In this document: piece after piece, positions 1 to 5,847 of the stretch
How the letters are laid out: each line of letters begins with the position of its first letter
How positions within the stretch are numbered: the stretch's first letter is position 1
From: Candidatus Bathyarchaeota archaeon
GTDB lineage: Archaea; Thermoproteota; Bathyarchaeia; 40CM-2-53-6
Reading direction: 5' to 3'
Assembly: GCA_005888695.1 (NCBI GenBank)
Contig: VBBH01000133.1
Location: forward strand, 1 to 9,019
DNA length: 9,019 nucleotides
Made by a program: the position numbers and the translations under genes
Notes under the pieces: generated by a model
The model's input: only the letters and a program-made list of their open reading frames with translations
The model's database searches: none
What the model was told of the DNA's origin: nothing

Positions 1-1
1 G

Positions 2-580
2 AAGCCATTTGGCTTCATGCCCCATTATCCTGGACCTGGCGTAGGCGGTCATTGTATACCCAAGGACCCGTTCTACTTAGTCTACAAAGCGAAGAAGGTC
101 GGAATGAATCTGCGGTTGGTCGCCACGGCGAAGACCGTCAACACAATGATGCCACGCCACGTCGTAGAGCGTCTAGACAACGCTCTGAAGAGACAAGGGA
201 AAAAACTCGACAAATCTACAGTGTCACTCTGGGGGCTTGCTTACAAGGGCCAGGTAAGGGACACGAGGCGCAGCCCAGCCGTCGACATATTGAAGCTGCT
301 TAGACACAGAAAAGCAACTGTGAGGCCTTATGATCCATACGTACGTTCTGTTCACTTGGGCACGACAGCGATCGAATCCACACCGTCAATCGAAGAATCC
401 GTTCAGGACGCGGATTGCATATTGATCGCTACAGCCCACAAAGCATTCGGTCGCGTGGACCTGCGAAAACTTGCAGGAAGGATGAAACGGGACCCCCTGA
501 TGTTCGACTCGAGAAACATGCTCTCCAGAACTTCATGCGAAGCTGCGGGTTTCAAATATCTGGGAACCGGGAGACCCTAG
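2..580 (+). CDS. Nucleotide-sugar dehydrogenase, UDP-HexNAc type, C-terminal part (5' truncated by window edge)
   Basis: This is the C-terminal 192 codons of a UDP-sugar 6-dehydrogenase, which oxidises the C6 hydroxyl of a UDP-sugar to a carboxylate in two NAD-dependent steps. The frame is open to base 2, and residues before the first ATG (KPFGF) already fit the family, so the ATG at 17 is internal. The segment GPGVGGHCIPKDPFYL holds the catalytic cysteine (codon 53-55). GGHCIP is typical of UDP-N-acetylhexosamine dehydrogenases (WecC/WbpA type) rather than of UDP-glucose dehydrogenases, which usually read GGSCFPKD. The C-terminal UDP-binding domain follows, with WGLAYKGQVRDTRRSP and later RPYDPYV. 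The missing N-terminal half would carry the NAD-binding Rossmann fold. The likely role is making acidic amino sugars for surface polysaccharide or glycoprotein glycans. The exact substrate cannot be settled from this fragment. It converges on the gene at 613-816. Confidence 0.9.
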   Translation, partial: KPFGFMPHYPGPGVGGHCIPKDPFYLVYKAKKVGMNLRLVATAKTVNTMMPRHVVERLDNALKRQGKKLDKSTVSLWGLAYKGQVRDTRRSPAVDILKLLRHRKATVRPYDPYVRSVHLGTTAIESTPSIEESVQDADCILIATAHKAFGRVDLRKLAGRMKRDPLMFDSRNMLSRTSCEAAGFKYLGTGRP

Positions 581-612
581 AATGGCGGGACGTGCCCAGC
601 AGTTGAGAAGAC

Positions 613-816
613 TCATTCGAGCCTTCGAAAGAGGCTCTGCATAAACGGAATCGGAACCGGCTTACCGGTTCTGCTCGTCTCGTAGTAGGTCTTGCACTTG
701 TCGCATTGCCAGACTTCCATGTCTCTTATCTGAGCTGGAGCTCCGGCCTCAAAATCCTCTTGGACAATATATCTGCCATTAAAGTCGAGCTGGAGATCGC
801 ACTTCGGACACTTCAA
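613..816 (-). CDS. Small zinc-ribbon protein, 67 aa, function unknown
   Basis: A 67-residue protein with two CxxC knuckles, C3-P-K-C6 and C38-D-K-C41, spaced as in a single zinc ribbon. Between them lies an acidic segment (residues 19-35), and the tail after residue 45 is basic. I do not recognise a specific family. Such ribbons can bind nucleic acid or protein, so no function is claimed. The start is TTG at 816: the frame is closed by a TGA at 829-831 and no ATG or GTG lies between, while a weak GTGAG stands about 12 bases upstream. The gene begins 21 bases after the trxB stop on the same strand, so it is very probably the second gene of a trxB operon. The intact CxxC pairs and the absence of internal stops argue that it is real despite its size. 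Confidence 0.75.
   Translation of the reverse strand: MKCPKCDLQLDFNGRYIVQEDFEAGAPAQIRDMEVWQCDKCKTYYETSRTGKPVPIPFMQSLFRRLE
619..637. terminator. Possible stem-loop between convergent genes
   Basis: GAGCCT (619-624) pairs perfectly with AGGCTC (632-637) around a 7-base loop. It overlaps the last codons of the zinc-ribbon gene and lies 39 bases past the stop of the nucleotide-sugar dehydrogenase, so it could help end that transcript. No T-run follows, and archaeal termination depends mainly on T-tracts, so the call is weak. Confidence 0.2.
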
Positions 817-837
817 CGGTCGACATACTCACTGGAT

Positions 838-1761
838 TCAGTCGTTATGCTCGCTCAGAAATCGATCGGCGTCCATTGCCGCCTTGCACCCGTCAGCAGC
901 CGCCGTCACTGCCTGTCTGTATTTGTGATCTCGTACGTCCCCTGCCGCGAAAACCCCAGCAACATTCGTTTCAGTTTCAGCTTTCGTCCGGATGTATCCC
1001 CTGTCGTCTAGATGTAGTTGGCCCTTGAATATCTCGGTGTTCGGTTGATATCCAATCGCCACAAACAAACCGTCCGTTTTCAAAACGCTCTCTTTGCCGG
1101 TCTTCAAGTTTAGTGTTTTCACTCCGGTCACCTTGTCGAGCCCTAACACCTCTTCTACGACAGAATCCAGGAGAAAGTCGATCTTGGGATTCTTCATCGC
1201 TCGTTCCTGCATAATACCGCTAGCCCTCAATGTGTCGCGTCGGTGGACAACAGTGACATGCCTAACAACGTTCGCGAGAAATGTCGCCTCTTCCATTGCA
1301 GTGTCTCCGCCACCTACGACGACGACGTTCTTCTCCTTGAAGAAATATCCATCACATGTGGCGCATGTAGACACTCCTTTGCCCCTAAATTTAGTCTCAG
1401 AGGCTATCCCCAGCCACTTGGCTAGCGCCCCTGTGGCGACAATAACGGCACGTCCGCTATGCGTTTTTCCGGAGACAGTCACTGTGAAAGGTCGATTCCT
1501 GAAGTCAACCGCGGTAGCATCGTCGAAGATGATGTCTGGTCCGAACCTTTCAGCCTGCTTCCTCATCCTCTCCATAAGCTCAGGACCGAGAACACCGTCA
1601 GGAAATCCTGGAAAATTCTCTACATCAGAGGTTATCATCAGCTGACCGCCCGAAAGGGAGCCACCAATTAGTAGGGTCTTCCTTCCTGCACGGCAGGCGT
1701 AGATGGCGGCGGTATACCCGGCGGCGCCAGAGCCGATAACTATCACGTCGTAGACTGTCAT
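838..1761 (-). CDS. trxB: Thioredoxin reductase (NADPH), FAD-dependent
   Basis: A 307-residue low-molecular-weight thioredoxin reductase, the usual length for this family. It passes electrons from NADPH through FAD and a redox disulfide to thioredoxin-like proteins in the cytoplasm. Visible motifs in order are the FAD-binding GSGAAG (residues 10-15), the redox pair C133-A-T-C136 followed by D137, the NADPH-fold GGGDTA (150-155), the 2'-phosphate-binding HRRDTLRA (173-180), and the second FAD motif AAGDVRD (274-275 are GD). The intact HRRxxxRA argues for NADPH as donor, unlike some archaeal homologues that have lost it. The ATG at 1761 is chosen because the GxGxxG motif follows at the normal distance. 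Upstream, an AGGT stands about 10 bases before the ATG and a TATA-like CATAAAT about 40 bases before. The zinc-ribbon gene follows after 21 bases. Confidence 0.96.
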   Translation of the reverse strand: MTVYDVIVIGSGAAGYTAAIYACRAGRKTLLIGGSLSGGQLMITSDVENFPGFPDGVLGPELMERMRKQAERFGPDIIFDDATAVDFRNRPFTVTVSGKTHSGRAVIVATGALAKWLGIASETKFRGKGVSTCATCDGYFFKEKNVVVVGGGDTAMEEATFLANVVRHVTVVHRRDTLRASGIMQERAMKNPKIDFLLDSVVEEVLGLDKVTGVKTLNLKTGKESVLKTDGLFVAIGYQPNTEIFKGQLHLDDRGYIRTKAETETNVAGVFAAGDVRDHKYRQAVTAAADGCKAAMDADRFLSEHND

Positions 1762-1894
1762 GATGCGAAGTACCTAACGATAGGGCTCAAGGGCTGATTT
1801 ATGATTATTTCCAGTCGGTCGCAATCGATTCCATATAGCATTAAGGCTTAACTATCCTCCGACGATTTGGCCGGTTTCTTGAGGAGACTGCCTT
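1762..1894. promoter_or_regulatory. Divergent promoter region, trxB (-) / UPF0173 hydrolase (+)
   Basis: A 133-base gap between divergent genes. For trxB, the minus strand has a TATA-like AATCATAAATC around 1798-1808, which would place transcription start near 1778 and give a leader of under 20 bases. For the rightward gene, candidate AT-rich elements are ATATAG (1833-1838) and the odd palindrome TTAAGGCTTAA (1841-1851). The latter has 5-base arms around one centre base and could be an operator. The rightward gene has a clear Shine-Dalgarno GAGGAG (1881-1886), 8 bases before its ATG. Elements were judged by eye only. Confidence 0.5.
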
Positions 1895-2548
1895 ATGATA
1901 GAATTCAAGGGGCTGAAAATTTCTTGGCTCGGCCACGACTCTTTCGTGATCAGAAATGGGAAGACGGTCGCCATCGATCCCTTCAAGATTAAGGGACGAC
2001 ATGGCCCGGCTGATATCTTGCTAATTACTCATGAGCATTTCGACCATTGCTCACCAGATGATGTTAAGAAAATGGCGTCAAACAAGACGGTCATTCTTGC
2101 GACCCCGGCGTGCAAGGCTGAACTTGCTAAAGCCCAGATCGGCGAGGTTCGGACCATTAAACCAGGCGACAAGCTACGACTCGACGGAGTCTCCATAGAG
2201 GCGGTTCCCGCATACAACTTGAACAAGTTCCGAGAACCGGGCAAGGTCTTCCATCCACGGGAAGATCAGAAGTTAGGATACATTGTCGAGATCGAAGGTG
2301 TTCGTGTATACCATGCTGGCGATACTGATGCTATCCCAGAAATGAACGGGTTGAAGACTGACGTCGCCCTGCTACCTGTAAGCGGTACCTACGTAATGAC
2401 TCCTGAGGAGGCTGCGGAGGCGGCCGGCCTCGTCAATCCCTCGCTCGCGATACCCATGCACTATGGCACTATTGTCGGCTCAGAAAAGGACGCTGTTAAA
2501 TTCAAGGAACTCGCACCGTGCGACGTCGAAATCCTCCGGCCTGAATAG
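1895..2548 (+). CDS. UPF0173-type metal-dependent hydrolase (metallo-beta-lactamase fold)
   Basis: A 217-residue single-domain protein of the metallo-beta-lactamase superfamily, in the UPF0173/UlaG-like branch. The N-terminal segment ISWLGHDSFVI is typical of that branch. Metal-binding residues are visible: H46-E-H48-F-D50-H51 (the HxHxDH motif), H140-A-G-D143-T-D145, and H189 in IPMHYGT. These would hold a two-metal site, probably zinc or manganese, for hydrolysing an ester, lactone or phosphodiester-like bond; the substrate is unknown. The length matches UPF0173 proteins, which are usually about 220-230 residues. There is no signal peptide, so it should be cytoplasmic. The ATG at 1895 follows GAGGAG with 8-base spacing, the clearest conventional ribosome site in the window. 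It appears monocistronic: it diverges from trxB and converges on the DUF424 gene. Confidence 0.92.
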   Translation: MIEFKGLKISWLGHDSFVIRNGKTVAIDPFKIKGRHGPADILLITHEHFDHCSPDDVKKMASNKTVILATPACKAELAKAQIGEVRTIKPGDKLRLDGVSIEAVPAYNLNKFREPGKVFHPREDQKLGYIVEIEGVRVYHAGDTDAIPEMNGLKTDVALLPVSGTYVMTPEEAAEAAGLVNPSLAIPMHYGTIVGSEKDAVKFKELAPCDVEILRPE

Positions 2549-2701
2549 AGTATTCGAATTCCAGCAAGAGAAGACCGAGAACAGCTATTCTTTTCCTAGT
2601 ACCGAGCCCTGTTAGCCCGTCTCAATCATTTTCCGGGGCTAGTGCAACACAGACTTGGATGGCACCGTGACAATCGAGATTTCCTCGTAGTTGCGGAAAC
2701 C
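2549..2701. terminator. Convergent intergenic region with candidate stem-loop
   Basis: A 153-base gap between convergent stops. TAGCCC (2613-2618) pairs with GGGCTA (2636-2641) across a 17-base loop, which could be a bidirectional 3' structure. A short pyrimidine tract (TTCTTTTCC, 2588-2596) lies downstream of the hydrolase gene and could act as a weak T-tract terminator. On the minus strand, TTTCC and GGAAA near the DUF424 stop form another weak pair. I see no convincing gene or structural RNA here. Confidence 0.3.
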
Positions 2702-3001
2702 CTACATTCTCAATACTTGAACATGCGGTATTCCGTTTATCTGGATTACGGCATCAGGATGGACGAGGCCTCGGCTGATAGCGGCGCTGACGATGTGATG
2801 GCCGGCCAGATTCATCATTTCCGCAGGAGCTAGAATTGCCAGAGCCTCTTCCAAACCGATTGCGGTTTTCCCAAAAAATTGCGGCTCGACCGACAGCTTC
2901 AATTTTCCCTCTCGGAATGTTTTTCCAAGGAGTTCCTCGTCACAGCACGCTACCAACGTGCCCTTCTCAGTCGTGTACCGTTGGAGGTAAACGAGAGGCA
3001 T
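2702..3001 (-). CDS. DUF424 family protein
   Basis: A 99-residue protein matching the archaeal DUF424 family as I remember it. The recognisable blocks are CDEELLGKTFREGKLKL (residues 20-36), an E-E-A segment in the middle, and the C-terminal NGIPHVQVLRM. Length is normal for the family. No biochemical role is established. The family is archaeal and often lies beside translation genes, and here it follows aIF2-beta with only 14 bases between stop and start, so the two are surely one transcript and a role near translation or ribosome function is a reasonable inference. The ATG at 3001 has only a weak upstream match (GATGGA), which suggests translational coupling to aIF2-beta. The N-terminus VYLQRYTTEKGTLVACCDEE fits the family at full length, so the start looks right. 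Confidence 0.9.
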   Translation of the reverse strand: MPLVYLQRYTTEKGTLVACCDEELLGKTFREGKLKLSVEPQFFGKTAIGLEEALAILAPAEMMNLAGHHIVSAAISRGLVHPDAVIQINGIPHVQVLRM

Positions 3002-3015
3002 CTGATTCCATCAGA

Positions 3016-3426
3016 TCATGTGGTGAGGATTGAGGACCTAGCGCCACATGCTTCGCAAACTAGGAAGGAAAGGCGCTCCTTTTTCTCGACCCTTGTGTCA
3101 GGACGCTTACACACTGGACATATGACGAATCGGTTAGAATATACTCCTATAAGCCGATTGACTGTGTCTCGGGAGAACCGACCCTGGAAGTAACCCTTCC
3201 CGCCCTCGAAAGATCCCGCCGTTGCCATCTCTTTCGCAAGATACTTCAAGACATGTTGCGGGTCGCGGTTTAATCGGTCCACTATCTCAGCGAAATTGTG
3301 GACTATTGTTCTCGCCCCGATTACTGAGACCGATGCTATAGGGATCTCAAACCGCTCACCAGACGACTCGCGATTGGTTATGTTTGCCATAGCTCGATCG
3401 AGTAATGCGGCATACGCTTCTACCAA
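3016..3426 (-). CDS. Translation initiation factor aIF2, beta subunit
   Basis: A 136-residue archaeal IF2 beta subunit. With the alpha and gamma subunits it forms the GTP-dependent factor that brings initiator Met-tRNA to the small ribosomal subunit. The N-terminal helix AYAALLDRAM should contact the gamma subunit. The central alpha-beta domain includes IGARTIVHNFAEI, RDPQHVLKYLAKEM and GYFQGRFSRDTVNRLI. The C-terminal zinc ribbon is intact, with C103-P-V-C106 and C124-E-A-C127. Length matches archaeal homologues. The start is uncertain: TTG at 3426 is the only usual start before a TGA at 3481-3483, and its upstream GGGAAGAG is a poor ribosome site about 13 bases away. A better ribosome site serves an 8-codon ORF just upstream, noted separately. 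DUF424 follows in the same operon, and metG is divergent. Confidence 0.95.
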   Translation of the reverse strand: MVEAYAALLDRAMANITNRESSGERFEIPIASVSVIGARTIVHNFAEIVDRLNRDPQHVLKYLAKEMATAGSFEGGKGYFQGRFSRDTVNRLIGVYSNRFVICPVCKRPDTRVEKKERLSFLVCEACGARSSILTT

Positions 3427-3548
3427 GCCTAGTTCTCTTCCCAGCTGAATAGCATCGCCAGCTCCTATTATTTCGTTCGCTCACCCAACTGGAAACCCTT
3501 ATGAGACCATAAGTCCCAGGAAATTCAGAGGGGAGGTCTGGCGAGAGA
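3427..3548. promoter_or_regulatory. Divergent promoter region, aIF2-beta (-) / metG (+)
   Basis: About 122 bases separate the two translation operons. A perfect inverted repeat, CTTATG (3498-3503) and CATAAG (3508-3513) around AGAC, gives a TATA-like TTATG on each strand, so one element could serve both directions or be an operator overlapping them. For metG this predicts a start near 3525, just before the strong Shine-Dalgarno in GAGGGGAGGT (3528-3537). A second AT-rich element for aIF2-beta, AAATAATAG on the minus strand (about 3467-3475), lies closer to its gene. Confidence 0.45.
3429..3455 (-). other. Eight-codon ORF directly upstream of aIF2-beta
   Basis: On the minus strand AGGAG (3462-3466) stands 6 bases before an ATG at 3455, a good ribosome site. 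The ORF encodes MLFSWEEN and stops at TAG (3429-3431), 2 bases before the proposed TTG start of aIF2-beta. It may be a leader peptide that delivers ribosomes to the TTG by coupling, or the displaced true N-terminus of aIF2-beta after a one-base indel or sequencing error. It could also be chance. Confidence 0.35.
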
Positions 3549-5222
3549 CTGGGGCGATGGACGGTATGTGCGGCATGGCCTTATGTCAATGACAGACCAC
3601 ACCTAGGAACATTCATTCACCTCTTATCGGCAGACGTTTACGCCAGGTATCTTAGAACAGTTGGAGAAGACGTCGTTGTTGTGAGCGGTAGCGACGAACA
3701 TGGAACAGCGATCGAAGTAGAAGCAATCCGCCAAGGAATCACCCCTTTCAGACTGTCAACACGAAACCACAGAGTGATCAAGCGACTCCTCAAAGCCATG
3801 AACGTCAATTTCTCCAACTACACACGAACTGAGAACAAGGTTCACATCCAATTCGTTAGAGGATTCTACAACCAGATCGAGTCGAATGGATACGTCTACG
3901 ACCGAGTGCTAAAATTACCTTACTGCGAGTTCGACAGACGGTTTCTGCCGGACAGATTCGTAGAGGGAGAATGCCCATACTGCCACTTTCCTAAGGCAAG
4001 GGGAGATCAATGCGACAATTGCTCTCGCGTCCTAGATCCAACCGATCTGATCAACCCTTATTGCGTAATATGTCATCGCACGCCGGTGATAAGGGAATCA
4101 AGACACTGGTTCTTTGATCTCCCAAAGCTAGAAGGACCTCTGAAAGAGTACGTAGAAAGTAACAAGAACTTTCCGGATAACGCAAGAAACTTCAGCCTTA
4201 GTTGGCTGAAGGAGGGACTCAAACCCCGATCCCTTACAAGGGATAATCGTTGGGGAATCCCAGCTCCCTTCAAGGGCGCGGAGGGAAAGACAATCTATGT
4301 ATGGATGGAGGCTGTCCTCGGTTATGTTTCCGCAACGAAAGAGTGGACGAAAAAGAACGGAAGACCAGGCTTGTGGAAGAAATTCTGGTTAGATCCAAAA
4401 AGCCGTAATATCCATTTCATTGGTAAGGACAACATACCATTTCATACGATAGTATTCCCCGGCCTGTTGATGGCATCTGGCGACTCCTACAATCTTCCTT
4501 GGCAGGTTTCGTCAACAGAGTTTTTCTTGTTTGACGGAGAAAAATTTTCTAAAAGCAGGGGCATTGGAGTGTGGATGGACGAGGCTCTGGAACTCGAAAG
4601 TTCGGAATACTGGCGATATGCTCTGATGAGTCTCCGCCCGGAGTTGAAAGACACGAATTTCACATTGGAAGAGTTCGAGCGAAAGGTGAACACTGAGCTT
4701 AACGATGTGGTAGGCAACTTTGTGCATAGGACTCTCTCATTCATTCAGACAAACTTCGACGGAAAGGTTCCAGAGTTCGACCCTCTCTTCGAGTCTGCAT
4801 CAATAGCAACCATCAATAGCTATCGTAAGCGAGTCGCCAAGAGTCTTGAGGACTACCGCTTGAAAGAAGGGATAGAGAATGTTGTAGACCTTGCTCGAGA
4901 AGGGAATCGTTACTTGAACGACCACGAACCTTGGCGAAAGATCAAGACAGACAAGCACGCAGCTGCGCAAGCACTGGGAACGGCGGTCCAATTCTTGGCG
5001 GCAATCGGTGATTTAGTCTACCCCTTCCTGCCTGAAACCTCCAAAAAAATTAGGGCCAGCATTGACAGGCGGGGGATTCCCGATTGGTCACAGACTACCC
5101 TGGGTTTTGTGAAGCCTGGGACGCGAATCAGATCCTTGGCTCCCCTTTTCCACAAAGTATCGTCGAAGGACCTAAGGGAAAAGCTCGACAAAATGAGGAC
5201 AAGGAAACCAGTTGAAGCTTAA
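3549..5222 (+). CDS. metG: Methionyl-tRNA synthetase (non-canonical CTG start proposed)
   Basis: A class I aminoacyl-tRNA synthetase that charges tRNA-Met. Numbered from CTG 3549 it has 557 residues. Visible are WTVCAAWPYVN, the HIGH-box equivalent H18-L-G-T21, SGSDEHGT, a zinc insertion with C142-P-Y-C145, C155-D-N-C158 and C172-V-I-C175, HFIGKDNIPFHT, and the KMSKS equivalent K332-F-S-K-S336. C126-E-F-D129 precedes the zinc insertion, so the second knuckle appears to have Asp in place of one Cys. No C-terminal EMAPII-like tRNA-binding domain is present. The first conventional in-frame start is GTG 3681, but starting there would delete 44 residues including the HIGH box. The frame is open back to a TAA at 3510-3512 with no ATG, GTG or TTG. 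CTG 3549 lies 12 bases after GGAGG (3532-3536). The PHP gene overlaps its 3' end. Confidence 0.93.
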   Translation: MGRWTVCAAWPYVNDRPHLGTFIHLLSADVYARYLRTVGEDVVVVSGSDEHGTAIEVEAIRQGITPFRLSTRNHRVIKRLLKAMNVNFSNYTRTENKVHIQFVRGFYNQIESNGYVYDRVLKLPYCEFDRRFLPDRFVEGECPYCHFPKARGDQCDNCSRVLDPTDLINPYCVICHRTPVIRESRHWFFDLPKLEGPLKEYVESNKNFPDNARNFSLSWLKEGLKPRSLTRDNRWGIPAPFKGAEGKTIYVWMEAVLGYVSATKEWTKKNGRPGLWKKFWLDPKSRNIHFIGKDNIPFHTIVFPGLLMASGDSYNLPWQVSSTEFFLFDGEKFSKSRGIGVWMDEALELESSEYWRYALMSLRPELKDTNFTLEEFERKVNTELNDVVGNFVHRTLSFIQTNFDGKVPEFDPLFESASIATINSYRKRVAKSLEDYRLKEGIENVVDLAREGNRYLNDHEPWRKIKTDKHAAAQALGTAVQFLAAIGDLVYPFLPETSKKIRASIDRRGIPDWSQTTLGFVKPGTRIRSLAPLFHKVSSKDLREKLDKMRTRKPVEA

Positions 5223-5847
5223 GATTGACTTACACGTTCACACCTCAAGGTCCTCCGACGCTTTCACCAGTTTGAACCAGTTAGGCCCGAGTTGCAAAAG
5301 AGCAGGTATAGATGGCATCGCGATAACAGAGCATAATCAGGTGACAGACATTCTCCCATCGGAAATTATCGCCTTAAAGGGCATAGAAGTATCGAGTAAG
5401 GTTGGACACATCATTGGACTTGGAATTTGCGAGCCGATCGAAAGAGGGCTGTCTCCCGAAGAGACGATCATCAAGATCCGAGCTCAGGGAGGTGTAGCCT
5501 TACTGCCGCATCCCTACGACTTGTTCCGCCCCAATGTCAGGCCTGAAAGATTGAAGGTGATGCCTGATGCTATCGAGGTTCTCAACGCTGCCAGCCTCTT
5601 CGCAAGAGTAGCATGGCCACCAGCGAAAGAATTTGCAGAGAAGAGGAGGATTGCACAGGTTGCAGGTAGCGACTCTCACATCCCCCAGACAATTGGAAGA
5701 GCCTACACCGTGATTGAGGCCAACTCACCCGACGAAGAATCAATCCTAGACGCCATACGGTCTGGTAGAACACAACCAGTCGGAAGGCAAGTAAGCATCG
5801 GAGAAAGGACCAGAAAGATTGTTCTTAATGTCCGACGATCTTTCTAG
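5212..5847 (+). CDS. PHP-domain metal-dependent phosphoesterase-like protein
   Basis: A 211-residue protein made of one PHP (polymerase and histidinol phosphatase) domain. Candidate metal ligands are H8-V-H10 and D16 in DLHVHTSRSSDA, E40-H41 in TEHN, E59 in GIEVSS, H66, H100 in LLPHPYD, and D154-S-H156 in AGSDSH. This is a full trinuclear-type ligand set, so an active phosphoesterase is likely, but the substrate cannot be read from sequence. Stand-alone PHP proteins of this size include nucleoside- or polynucleotide-phosphate hydrolases. The start is TTG 5212: the frame is open only from 5197 and no other start fits ahead of the first metal motif. The gene overlaps the metG stop by 11 bases, so it is translationally coupled to MetRS. 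A link to tRNA or nucleotide metabolism is inference only. Its stop lies within the last bases of the convergent FtsZ-like gene. Confidence 0.88.
   Translation: MKLKIDLHVHTSRSSDAFTSLNQLGPSCKRAGIDGIAITEHNQVTDILPSEIIALKGIEVSSKVGHIIGLGICEPIERGLSPEETIIKIRAQGGVALLPHPYDLFRPNVRPERLKVMPDAIEVLNAASLFARVAWPPAKEFAEKRRIAQVAGSDSHIPQTIGRAYTVIEANSPDEESILDAIRSGRTQPVGRQVSIGERTRKIVLNVRRSF

Noticed and set aside
706..1671. Several open frames on the plus strand opposite trxB and the zinc-ribbon gene (706-1011, 1094-1645, 1243-1425, 1459-1671)
   Set aside because: They are antisense to well-recognised genes, show no family motifs, and have low-complexity Ser/Thr-rich translations typical of reverse-strand shadows.
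2549..2701. tRNA-like TTCGAAT loop near 2552
   Set aside because: The flanking bases do not form a T-stem, and no acceptor or anticodon arms can be drawn.
2642..3193. Plus-strand frames opposite DUF424 and aIF2-beta
   Set aside because: Antisense to conserved genes, with no recognisable domains and no ribosome sites supporting them.
3557..3592. ATG 3557 as the metG start with a frameshift
   Set aside because: This frame ends after 11 codons, the conserved W of RWTV overlaps the ATG, and no single indel gives a natural join. The GGAGG is 20 bases away.
4073..4991. Minus-strand frames inside metG
   Set aside because: They lie opposite conserved MetRS motifs and carry no motifs of their own.
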